A DNA stretch of 64,000 bases from Dipylidium caninum. Lineage: Eukaryota > Platyhelminthes > Cestoda > Cyclophyllidea > Dipylidiidae. The stretch is from the NCBI GenBank assembly GCA_017562135.1, contig QEYB01000150.1, positions 288,845-352,844 of the forward strand. The letters run 5' to 3'. The notes below the pieces were generated by a model, which saw only the letters and a list, made by a program, of their open reading frames with translations, did not search any database and had not been told where the DNA came from. The position numbers and the translations under genes were made by a program. Below, in pieces: positions 38,801-49,647 of the stretch. Numbering within the stretch: position 1 is the stretch's first letter; each line of letters begins with the position of its first letter.

Positions 38801-41800
38801 ATGGGAGGATATCCGCACTTGATAACTGTTAAAGTAACAGAAGCTGCTTCTATTAAGTGGACTAATTGGCATCGGCGTGGGGGATGCACTCCGAGGCGCA
38901 TGGTTCACGTACACTAACAAGATATTTAGCGATTAAATGCGGGCCTAGTTGCCACTTCAGGTGAGTAGTGGAAAATGAGGAGAAACCAGAATAAATTTTT
39001 TTTGGCTAAGTAAATATTAATTTTACTCTAATGACTTAAGCTCATCTCTTCCTGCTTGAACAGCTATTGGTCTGCCCTCAAGCAATAAGAGGAAATACGG
39101 ATAATGCAAAGCGTCTTGTCTGTGCGACAGTAGTAATAAATTTAAATATGCTAATGCTGAGGAGTCGCGCGTATTACAGGCTCATTGAAATCAGTAATCA
39201 TATCATCTCCTTTCTAGTTACCAATGAAATTACTACGAGGGGGCAAAAGCACGTCATTATCACATATCACCTACGATGGTTTATGTTCATAAACAGGCAC
39301 CTATCGTGCAAAGGCACCATGCATTAACCGATATCGCGAGGTGTTAGTGTAACATCTACGCAATAGGATGGCGAAAAACCGCATGAAGCTGTAAAAGTTC
39401 ACACGGTGACGCAGTCGAAACCGAGTTAAACATCAGGAGGACAAAGTGAGACATGCACTAGATTATGAACATTAGAGAGAATATAAGCTAATCTCTGTTC
39501 TTCCGTAAAAACCTGATTTTAAAGGGATGGAGAAGTGACTTCTCATTCGTTCGATCGAAGGGCTTATAGTCCCAAACTTAAGTAATCGAAGAGAAATAAA
39601 TTTGTTGCTAAGGGAATTCACAAGACTCAGCTAAGGGAAAGGATGGAGGAAAATTAGGAGAAAATCTTGATTAGGATCGGTGCTAAGGCATCCACTTTGG
39701 AGGTTTCATTACCATAATTATAGACATTCTACATACGGGCCAATCAAAGAACGTCGTGATGTAAAAAAGTGCACACATCTCGCAATAGGTTAATTGACAT
39801 ACGCGGAGGACCCATCAGAAAAAGTATGTGGATCACGAGTCAAATGATAAGATTCCATCTAATTTCTTTGAACTTACAAATGTATGCCTTCCAAATTTGG
39901 CGTTAAAACAATTGTTGGGGAAAGGGTGACGATATACGTCAAGAGAAATTCCACGTTTACAATAAAACGAAAAGCCGTCCAGAAATACTAGTTGACATAT
40001 GCGAAGTAAACAAAAAGTATAGGGAGAAATACAATATACTACAAGAGATGTGGTTTAGTGAATAGGAGAACTATGAATTTCACACTCAAAAACATTCTCC
40101 AAGGGAAGAGGTGTAAGGCAATGCAGACTTTCAATATTTAATCGCAATTTCATGGACCCTAATCAATCAAAGTGGGAGAAGAATTAAATTTCGTTCTAGG
40201 ATAAGGAAACAAAAACAAAAGTAGACGAGACACATTCTGAGCCCTAGCAAAGACACTTCAGTGCTGAGTGAAGCACAGCGGAGTGGCACGTTAAAGGAGG
40301 AGTCATATTTCTAATTCCGAAGGTGATTCAGAATTAAAGACGGGGACTACCAAATATAAATTAGAACAAATAGATATATTCTTAGTAAGAAAGAAAGTCT
40401 GCTAGAGTGACAACTTGTCTACTCTCATAATCCTAAGTATGGAAACATTTTTTGAGGTTTATTGAAAACTTGCATCGGAAGTACCGTTTGGAACAAACAA
40501 AAGAAAAAAAATGGGAGAGAAAGGATTTACCTAGGTTGTCGACGATCCTGAACCGTGAAAGGTGAATTGTGAATCAGGTTGAACACGAGACCGATCGTCC
40601 TCTTCAGAGCACACGTCTCCAGTAGCACAGGGCACCTGGCGCAAAAAGTCCATCTTGGCCTTGGGACTACATTTGCGGTGCCATGCAAGGGTGTTGATTC
40701 TTGAAAACATTGCCCGACAGCGGGCAGTCTCAGCTAACCAGAGACTGACGTGCGACTTATCCGAGACGTCGCCGAAATACTGTACAGGTCGACTAGCGTT
40801 GCCGTAGAGATCAGTCACATATTCGCCATCTACTATTGCTAATGTTGCGGGTGGCATCCATGATGAAGAGTCTGTGAGCGATAAGTTGACACAGCGTCAT
40901 AATTTCCAGCCTCTGACAAAAGGTATGTCTCTGTCTTTCGCACGCCACAAACAATGGGAAAATTACTAAATCACACCACTTTAATGACTAATGGCTGTCG
41001 ACACTATCTCTTGGTAGAACCTTCAGTAGTTTATTACCAAAGAGATAAAAAAGTTAGCATTATCAACAACAAAGGTGTGGTTATGACATAAATTTATCTT
41101 CTTAGGAAATCCAACCAAATCAAATACAGCAGCTTGAAAAAGTATACGAGTATTATGATTGGTTAAGCTAAGAATTTCTGAAAATATATTGAAAGTCCTG
41201 GTTCATAATATAAGACCTGAAATGTCAAATACTAAATAGAAAAAAAGTCGCCGAAATGAAGGAAAGCTGTATGAGATTTACAAAAAAGATCCAACGTTAG
41301 AAAAGGAAGGCTCGCAAATGCGAAAGACGTATAATGTTAATTAGGTTATATTAAATGTCATTTAGCGACTAGTCTTTTAATAAAAGTAAGTGAAAAGCGG
41401 AAGACGTTGGAAAATATCATATATCAAGTTGAGGCAGATAAGATTTAATAACACAACGACTATGCCAACGGGAAAAAGGATCAGAGTCCATAAAGGAAGT
41501 GATTACACACGAATTTTCAATAAAAGCATAGCTGAGAAAACAGTTTAGGGAACTTTGCACTTGACGTGAATGCCTAGACGTGTATAGGGCTTCCGGACAA
41601 CTCTTTTTGCATTTGGGGAAAAATTATTCTTTTTACAAGGAAAACATGGACCTTAATCGGCTTTTCTTTTGTGTAGCGAAATAGATTGTTTTGCAAATTA
41701 AGTATAGAATGTCTATCTCACGATACATCGTACTTGAAGTAAGAAGATAATTCATATACTGTTCTGCTTTGATTATTTTAAAAATTTAAGACTTCAATAA

Positions 41801-42028
41801 CAATTACGCACTAAAGAGCGAGTCTATACGGGTGACATTTCCAAATATGTAACCTCGAGTTCCCTCAATTTCGTCAACGGAGGTCTTTTGAAATGCGAAC
41901 CTGGCGAGAAAGGTATAAATTTTATCCGTACTCCATTCTCCGGTGACGTGGAGAGACAACACATTGTGACATAGGGCGAGAAGAACGATAGCTATGAGGG
42001 AAACCTGGCAATAAGGCAAAGAAAACAT
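26863..42028 (-). CDS. TMEM145/GPR180-family seven-pass membrane protein (proximal exons 1-3 plus exons 4-7)
   Basis: The proposed minus-strand exons are 42028-41812, 40871-40531, 37827-37473, 33471-33217, 30962-30555, 27715-27469 and 26930-26863, about 628 residues once the indels are discounted. Exon 1 gives a signal peptide (SLIAIVLLALCHNVLSL) and the start of the luminal GOLD-like domain (VTGEWSTDK, FLARFAF, RGYIFGNVT). Exons 2-3 complete it (WHRKCSPKAKMDFLRQVPC, FWYLSLIACYRNLTTCEW) and start TM1. Exons 4-7 carry the remaining helices (FAFDGSGADALLFIGDV, LYLGTMLFIIVSIELALYIW, RLLVAMRVVVVFWF, LLWLLTLPVVVFVAHT, then VMHLSDFLASILYAQL). The order matches TMEM145 and GPR180. Family function is poorly defined; GPR180 has been linked to TGF-beta-type signalling. 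Compared with the distal copy, exon 2 here has +1 nt and exon 3 has three +1 changes, which break the frame. The last codons AAG TGA overlap a perfect GTGAGT donor, so a further exon is possible. Confidence 0.82.
27716..30554 (-). other. intron 5 of the TMEM145/GPR180-like gene
   Basis: This 2.8-kb intron separates LALYIWAL from DPVLDISVW. I see no coding block, RNA gene or mobile-element protein on either strand. Confidence 0.6.
30963..33216 (-). other. intron 4 of the TMEM145/GPR180-like gene
   Basis: This 2.25-kb intron runs between SHFEQK and VRQYRKRQYR. I see nothing recognisable in it. Confidence 0.6.
33472..41811 (-). other. introns 1-3 of the TMEM145/GPR180-like gene, with exons 2 and 3 inside
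   Basis: Intron 3 (33472-37472), intron 2 (37828-40530) and intron 1 (40872-41811) hold AT-rich sequence in which I recognise no other gene. The left edge of the segmental duplication falls inside intron 3 at 33896. The open frames here are shared almost exactly with the second copy, but that reflects recent duplication and not coding constraint. Confidence 0.55.
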
Positions 42029-42867
42029 TAGGATGTGGGATAGCGTACGTGAGGGCAGAAAACAAGAACAAGGGGAAATACAAAATAGGAGTGGACTGAA
42101 CAGGCGCAAACAACAACGGAAAAGAAATACAGCATAAAATATTTGACAATAAAGTTGCATAAAAAAAAAACAAAAAAGGGCAAAGGTAGCAAAAAGGTGC
42201 CATTAATCAGTTTTTCGCGCAAGAAAAAGAAATCGAGTAGTAAAATTCAGAGAAAATCCCGGTAGAAAAAATCGCACAAGAAAATGGACATTAAATTGAA
42301 AGAAATTCACACAAGCGGAAACCTATAGAGAGAAAAATACGGTGGATAAGAGATTGAGATTTCATTATAAAAAAAAGAGCGAGAAGATGACGGATTAGGC
42401 ACGACAAATGATGACGATGATAAAGAGGGTCAAGGTCGAAAAAAAGGAACGAGAAATAAAAAAATTACGGAAGGAAAATCAAAAAGACCCACAATTTTCA
42501 AAACAGAAACTAAGAAATATCTAGGGAAGAAATTTTGGACAGCAAAAAGAAAAGAACACAGACAGGAAGAAAAAAAACTGTCCTAGTGACGGGGGAGCAA
42601 AAAAAGAGAAAAACAATGTGCAAAAGGAAAAAATCAAAAAAAAAACCAGGAAATTGAAAAAGCGCTTCCATGAAATTTTACGATTAATGAAAAAGCGTAA
42701 AATGGAAAAGAAAAGGGAAATAAAAAGGAAGAAAAATAAAGAGCAAAAGTGATAAGGAAAAAAACAAAATCCCTATCACAGGCAGTAGAAAAAAATTCAC
42801 ACGTTCGGAAGGCAGGGAGAAAAAAAAAAAAGATTAAAAGGATTCGGTCGGATACATAGATTTGAAG
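42029..42867. promoter_or_regulatory. 5' flank of the TMEM145/GPR180-like gene, proximal copy
   Basis: This stretch lies between the proposed start codon and the snRNA array. It is extremely purine-rich on the plus strand, with A and GA runs at about 42150-42850, hence a long polypyrimidine tract on the gene's own strand. It must hold the 5' UTR and promoter. I recognise no TATA box with confidence. Confidence 0.4.
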
Positions 42868-42935
42868 GCCAGCAGACTTCGGGCGTCCCTTCACCTGCCA
42901 AAAGCCAGCAGGACTTCGGGCGTCCGTTTACCTGC
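42868..42935 (+). pseudogene. two U1 3' stem-loop relics at the array edge
   Basis: Two tandem copies of a fragment containing ACTTCGGGCGTCC lie about 36 bp apart, at 42876 and 42913. They match the UUCG-capped final stem-loop of U1 and the flank ACCTGCC. No 5' part of U1 is present. The same pair occurs at 55106-55170 in the second copy. Confidence 0.75.
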
Positions 42936-44229
42936 CTCTAATTGTGATTGCACCTAATGCGGTCGTCTTACTCCTCCTCCCTCCTCCCTCTTCTCACCCC
43001 CGCACAGCGGTGCGGCTGCTCGCCTCGCGCGCCACCGCGTCTGTCGCACACCGCACCTCCGTAGGGCGAGTGCGACCACCGCACTACGGGCAGTCTCCAC
43101 CCTGCACCCATGCGCCACACAACGCACTCCCGTTCTCATCGGCCTATATTATATTAGGGCACATCGCGCCTCCCCTCTCAGACCTTATACCGGTACGGGC
43201 GAGTGGCTCGCGGTCTAAGCAGCCTCGCGGTTCGCGGTCTCGCGGTCTCGCGGTCTCGCGGACTCCAATTGGGCGGCGGGTTAGTAAGAGCCTCTGCCCC
43301 TGTGAGCGCACAGGTAACGCTGTGCCTCGGGGCCCCTCTTGCCTCAGTCAAATGCGTGCACCGACGCACACGAGAAGCTTCGTGAGCTTTTGCCTTGCGT
43401 GCTGCCGCACCGTCAGCGTTGCCGCGCGACGGCCCGTTGCCCTCGCCGCGCCCGCCCTCTGCCCGCACAGGGCTGATCCACTCGCCTCCGCCTCGTGGTC
43501 CACCTCGTGACACCGGCGACCTCTCTCTCCGCCACCATTTCCTCGCACTACCACGAAAGCAGTCTTCCTTCCTGCCCAACCGTGCACTACATTGCGTTTA
43601 ACCTTAGAGATAAGCTACCACACCCACCTACGCCCATCTACGCCCATCTACGCCCACAACATCCACCCTCTAGCCCGACACACACACACACCACACACAC
43701 ACACACACAACCATACGACCGACAGACCGGCTGACAGACAGAGAGACAGAGAGACAGAGAGACAGGGAGACAGAGGGACAGAGGGACAGAGGGACAGAGA
43801 GACAGAGAGTGGCCCGACTGAAGCGTGGCGATGTGTAGCAGTGCTACTGCCTGTTCTCATGGCTGGGGAAAGCGCGGTGGAGCAAGCCAGGAGTGCGGAG
43901 GGAGCGAAGGGGACGATGGGATATGCAATGGGCTGCGTGGCGGCGGACTGATTGGCGGAGAAAGAGGGTTTTTGGGGGCCTCCCAAAGGCCGGGACGGAT
44001 ACTACTGAAGCGTGAGAAGTATGTGTGCTCTAGCGCACTGGCAGGCGGGTGGGACGTGGTGGTGGCGAAGGGCGCGATCGGTGAGTCGGGGAGGGGAGAA
44101 GATGCCAGCGTGGCGGGAATGGCGCATGGAGGGGGCGAAGGTGAGTGGCCATGGCACTGGTCGCCAAGGCGGGACGAAGGCGGCAAGTGGGAGCGCGGCG
44201 ACGAGTGGAGGCTGAGAGGCAGCTCATTA

Positions 44230-44386
44230 AAACTTACCTTGCGCCGGGTTCAGGGTGATCAGCAAGGCTCTGACCCCGGGTGGAGGCTCAGCATTGCACT
44301 CCGCTGTGTTGAAGCCTGCGACGGACTCTAATCGGTTCGCTCGGGTGCATAGTTTTTGCCATTGGGGAGCCTTCGGGCGTCCCTTT
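44230..44386 (+). ncRNA. RNU1: U1 spliceosomal snRNA, diverged copy
   Basis: This copy is full length (about 157 nt) and has the 5' splice-site pairing sequence ACTTACCT, the U1A-binding loop ATTGCACTCC, an Sm site AGTTTTTG and the 3' stem-loop with UUCG. It differs from the right-array copies at several places: T in place of G at U1 position 11 (ACCTTGCG), GACCCCGGG in place of GACCCCAGG, one G missing in ATCGGTTCG, and CATTGGGG in place of CAGTGGGG in the last stem. It may be a variant U1 or a decaying copy. Confidence 0.85.
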
Positions 44387-45355
44387 ACCTGCTCTAATTG
44401 TGATTGCACCTAATGCGGTCGTCTTACTCCTCCTCCCTCCTCCGTCCTCTCACCCCGCACAGCGGTGCGGCTGCTCGCCTCGCGCGCCACCGCGTCTGTC
44501 GCACACCGCACCTCCGTAGGGCGAGTGCGACCACCGCACTACGGGCAGTCTCCACCCTGCACCCATGCGCCCACACAACGCACTCCCGTTCTCATCGGCC
44601 TAATATTATATTAGGGCACATCGCGCCTCCCCTCCTCAGACCTTACACCGGTACGGGCGAGTGGCTCGCGGTCTAGCAGCCTCGCGGTCTCGCGGTCTCG
44701 CGGTCTCGCGGACTCCAATTGGGCGGCGGGTTAGTAAGAGCCTCTGCCCCTGTGAGCGCACAGGTAACGCTGTGCCTCGGGGCCCCTCTTGCCTCAGTCA
44801 AATGCGTGCACCGACGCACACGAGAAGCTTCGTGAGCTTTTGCCTTGCGTGCTGCGCACCGTCAGCGTTGCCGCGCGACGATCCACTCGCCTCCCGCCCT
44901 CGTGGTCCCACCTCGTGACACCGGCGACCTCTCTCTCCGCCACCACTTCCTCGCGAAAGCAGTCTTCCTTCCTGCCCAACCGTGCACTACATTGCGTTTA
45001 ACCTTAGAGATAAGCTACCACACCCACCTACGCGCCCACCAACATCACCCTCTAGCCCGGACACACACACAAACACACACACACACACAACCATACCGAC
45101 AGACGACAGACCGGCTGACAGGAGAGGTGGCCCGACTGAAGCGTGGCGATGGCAGTGTTCGTGGCACGGGGAAGCGCGGTGGAGCAAAGCCAGGAGTGCG
45201 GAGCAATGGGCTGCGTGGCGGCGGACTGTCTCTAGGCGCACTGCGCAGGCGGGTGGACGTGTGGTGGCGAAGGCGGGGAGGGAGAAGATGCCAGCGTGGC
45301 GGGAGTGCGCATGGAGGGGGCGAAGGTTGCGGAGACGAGCGGAGGCTGAGAGGCC

Positions 45356-45433
45356 CAGGGTGATCTCTGACCAGGTGGAGGCTCCACGGACTCTAATCGG
45401 GTTCGCTACGTGGGGAGCCTTCGGGCGTCCCTT
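45356..45433 (+). pseudogene. U1 snRNA relic with internal deletions
   Basis: Fragments of U1 remain in order (CAGGGTGATC, CTCTGACC, AGGTGGAGGCTC, GGACTCTAATCGGG, GGGGAGCCTTCGGGCG), but the 5' splice-site pairing end, the U1A loop and the Sm site are deleted. It cannot make a functional snRNP. Confidence 0.85.
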
Positions 45434-48400
45434 ACCTGCCTCTAATGTGATTGCACCGCGGTCGTCTTACTCCTCCTCCCTCCTCCGTCCTCTCACACAG
45501 ATCTGTCGCACACCCTTCCCGTTCTCATCGTGGCTCCAGCCTTCTACTGTGCCTGCCCCTGTGGAGCGCGGTAACGCTGTGCCTCGGGCCCTCTTGCCTC
45601 AGTCAAATGCGTGCACCGACGCACACGAGAAGCTTCGTAGCTTTTGCCTTGCGTGCTGCCGCACGTCAGCGGTTGCCGCGCGACGGCCTCCGTTGCCCTC
45701 GCCGCGCCCGCCCTCTGCCCGCACAGGGCTGATCCACTCGCCTCCGCCCTCGTGGTCCACCTCGTGACACCGGCGACCTCTCTCTCCGCCACCATCTTCC
45801 TCGCACTACCACGAAAGCAGTCTTCCTTCCTGCCCAACCGTGCACTACATTGCGTTTAACCTTAGAGATAAGCTACCACACCCACCTACGCCCACCTACG
45901 CCCATCTACGCCCACCAACATCCACCCTCTAGCCCGACACACACACACACACACACACACACACAACCATACCGACCGACAGACCGGCTGACAGACAGAG
46001 AGACAGAGAGACAGGGAGACAGAGGGACAGAGGGACAGAGAGACAGAGAGTGGCCCGACTGAAGCGTGGCGTTTCACAATTACTCGTTCCGCTGGCTGCA
46101 TGTTGGGACCTGGTGCCGGGCGGCGTCAGTCCAAGTCACCATCGTGTTGTGTGCGTCATGGCCCGGCCGTTTGTACAAGTAGACAGGCATAAACAGAAAA
46201 ATGACGAAAGGGGGTCATCTTACAGACGTTTTCAGCCATGGTCATCACACCAGGAAGTGCACTTAGGCCAGGTCAAAATGCAAACAAAATAACAAACTAT
46301 CTTCGTCATAGCGACTGCTTCACCTTATCATAATCGCCTTAACCAATCCTACCGGGCAGCCTATTTTGATCACTACTGACGCAAAAGGCGAGTAGACATA
46401 GTCTGTCATCTACGAGATTTCATGCCTTAGTAATGCGAAAGATTAGAGATCCAGGACTGATCAACTGGCCTCTTTACAGCGTAGACATTGTAGTGATGCC
46501 TGTAATTCAAATTTTCAAAACAGTGTAAGTTGGTAAGGGAAAACCAACTACTTTGGGAATGAAGTAATTTTGTGGAAATGTTGTATAAATTGCCTTTAAT
46601 AAAAAGTAAAGGAAACATTAAAGGCTGTGTTCGCTTTCCTCTAGGATCCAGTTGTCTAGGGGCTTGAGTCAAAACGCGTAAAGTCTTCGGCTGAAACTGG
46701 TAAAGTAGGGCTAAGAGAAATATTTTTTTCCAAAAAACTACTGAAGAATTAGTAAGCAAAAAGTAATAGGTTTTGGAAGGGCCTACTTGCCCCGTTAATA
46801 AATATTAGCTATGATGCATACAATAGGCGGCTGTAAATAGTGAAATAGGGAGAGATGACAAGCTGGCAAATCCAAAAAGGCAGCAATTACGACCATCTAA
46901 CCGCACAAGAAAAAATTTCCCTCTATGAACTGATTTAACGTGAGTCAAATTACATACAATTGGCTAACCGTTTATTGAAGCATATGTGGAGAGGGAATTT
47001 GACCACCACCTTCGCATTAATGTTTGAAGGTTCTATTAGAATGCCTCTGGGTATTTACCACTGAAACAACCCACTCACTTCTCGGTAAACATATTCCCCA
47101 CAAACCGGAGGATGCACTACAACCACACTTGGTGGGAGGCCCGGTACACGCATTTGAGATGCCAAGATCGGAAAGTAGGAACAACTATCCCGAAAAATGG
47201 ATATGGTCTTAACGAAAGACAATATTCTTTGATGATGTCCATAGAAAAAATGACCATCTTTTTCCGTTTTTTGTGTTTAAGAAGTGCATCCGCCTCAAAA
47301 ATCGTTTGCTATTGAGGGGAAATACATCGTTCTTCAATCAAGACTCCTGGATTTATACTGAATATGTCAGGTGGTATAGTGCGAAACGGTGTCAAGGGCA
47401 TAAAAATACGTATATATTGGGTTGGTAAGTACGGGGCGGGCGGTGAATATAAATTGAAAACAAAGGGTAATTTTTCACATTATTTACCATTTCCAATCTA
47501 AATAGCTTCCATTTGCTTCTACGACTTTATGCTAACGAGTTAACAAACCACTCAAAGTGTTTTATAATATCATCTTGGTTATTGTTTTTTACCCGCTTAA
47601 AAATAAATCGCGAATACCAAAAAGGTAATAACCGGTCAGAGAAATGTCGGGTGTGTTTGTGATATGTAGTGAAACTTTATATTGCAGATAAGAGTTACTT
47701 TGTCAACAGTAATGGAAACTTTATGTGGTCTTCAGCATGGTCATACAGTACCTGAGCCATGCCGGTTAAGCACTGCTGGTTGTTTTGTTTTTCATAAGTT
47801 TCTTCTCGTGCATGACATCAATTACATGCACGGCAAGAGGACTCCTCCACTATTATGCTTTCGCTGGTTGTAGGAGGGAATAATGGTTCACACCTTAGGC
47901 ATCCTAATATATCTTAGTCATTGTTTTTTGGTTGATGAAATTTCGCATTAGGGTATTCTGGGGGTTTATTCTTATCTATCCATTTGGTTGATCATTTTCT
48001 ATTACCATATGAAATCCACTTATTATCACAAGTGATGATTTGGTGTACAAATGACGACAATCGTATATTGCGAAGCAACAGGAGATGTGCACTTGCTCTT
48101 GCGCTCGCTCGATCATCTGCAGTTGCGAAGGTTCGTACGGCCGGCATATATGAGTCCATTTTTTCTATTTATTTATTGCTCGAAGACGTTTTAACACAGC
48201 CGCCATATGGATGACTAATTCCTATTTGGTTTAGACCCAAGTTTGCGAAAATTTGTACGTGTAGACTGGATTCCATAGTCGTCTTCAATTCTTCCTTCTT
48301 ATCAACATTGGTCAGTGATCTTCCCGAGACTCGTTGACGATACCCAAATTGCCAGAACAAAATTTTATGAACCGATATCGAGCAGGTTCTTTCATAAGTG

Positions 48401-49647
48401 GGTCAGTCACCGAATGTGTCATTAATATTTTTCGGGGTTTGAGGTGCTCTATGATTGAATTTAAACCCGTATAAGAAAAAAAGGTGTAAATCGCGTTTAG
48501 TTTCAATCTGGTTTCGATAAAAAATAAAAGTGGAATATAAAAAATAAAAGTGGAATAAAAGGATGAAAAATTTACGAAATGAGTAATAAGAATGCCTTTA
48601 GAATTAATAAATAAAAATATCGAGCGAATGTTCCAACGTATCCATTAGTCGCTACTGAACAGACTAAACAAAAACGCCATTTTCAGTGGATATTTGAACG
48701 GCAGAATGGAACAAGGTTCAGTTGAGGATGAAAGACTCAACAGGATGCCTAACCATTATATGTCAAAAATAATAAAATGGTAAAATTATTGAGGAAAGTA
48801 TCAGTACATTAAGATTTTCTAAGTTGAAAGACCGAAAACAAAGGGTGCCGAAAATATTCATTACATGAATTCGTGCAAATTGCAAGCCTATTTTAAATGG
48901 TTTAACAAAGTACCTTCTACACCTCGAAATTGCTATAAAATGAGCCCTAGAATTTTACAAATGTTGAGAACAAGAAGCTGGACTTTTACCCTTGTGCATA
49001 CGAAGAGGTCGTTAGTAAAGATGTCAGAAGATTCAGCGCCTCAGCCGTCTGCGTTGTTGGGATTCCACGGATATTGCTTCAACGGTAGATGCTATCGGTC
49101 AAAATGATTCAGTCCATCAAGATGATTCTCTATTTTCACTTTCGCGCATGTCCGGTAATTAAAACTTGTGTTTACCTAAGACCTAACCCCATAGCTGTAA
49201 TCCGAAAGCCCAGGGGAGAAGTTGGAAATGAGATGGAAATCCTGGGTCTTTTTACCGAAAATTTTAAGAGATCTATAAAATTGACCCTCTAAGGAGCTAA
49301 TAATAACACCATGAATAAGGAAGTAGCACTGAAATTGGCTTGAAAAGAACTTTTTCGTGACAATTGTGACGAGACCTACGAGCAAAGAGAGCACGAGTAA
49401 AGTGAAAAAAGAATTAGCTGGAGACTTAATGAGGAGAGCATAAATGCAAAGTAGTGGGATAAGGCGACTGACCTACTGATTGACAGTATAAGTGACTTTG
49501 CGTTAGAACTATCAAAGCAAACTTCTCCTTAAGGAGAAACTGGTTGTTCCAGCCGCCTGAACATACCATACCATAAAGCATGAAAAAACTTCAACAATGT
49601 TAGGGCCTCCAACTAAATGCATCTCTTGCCCAGGTTTTTATACCAAC

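Larger units (their letters stand above)
33896..46071. repeat. segmental duplication, proximal copy (12.2 kb)
   Basis: The sequence beginning TTTCACAATTACTCG at 33896 recurs at 46072, 12,176 bp later, and the two copies can be followed in the same order to the U1 array (42868 and 55106). They are almost identical over long stretches (for example 35820-36290 with 47984-48454) and differ by clustered substitutions and indels elsewhere. The copied part includes exons 1-3 of the membrane-protein gene, its 5' flank and the start of the snRNA array. The repeat is direct and abutting. Confidence 0.93.
42868..46071 (+). repeat. left U1 snRNA tandem array (degenerate, about two units)
   Basis: This GC-rich tandem repeat comprises a truncated first unit (42868-44229), a second unit with internal deletions (44230-45355) and a partial third that ends abruptly at 46071, where the second copy of the segmental duplication begins. 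Each unit has the same order: snRNA end, GC-rich spacer with CTCGCGGT repeats (43220-43262, 44680-44705), a CA/CACA run, a GACAGAGA run (43735-43810, 45990-46050), then a G-rich stretch leading to the next U1. The internal deletions and the variant U1 suggest that it has escaped homogenisation. Confidence 0.88.
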
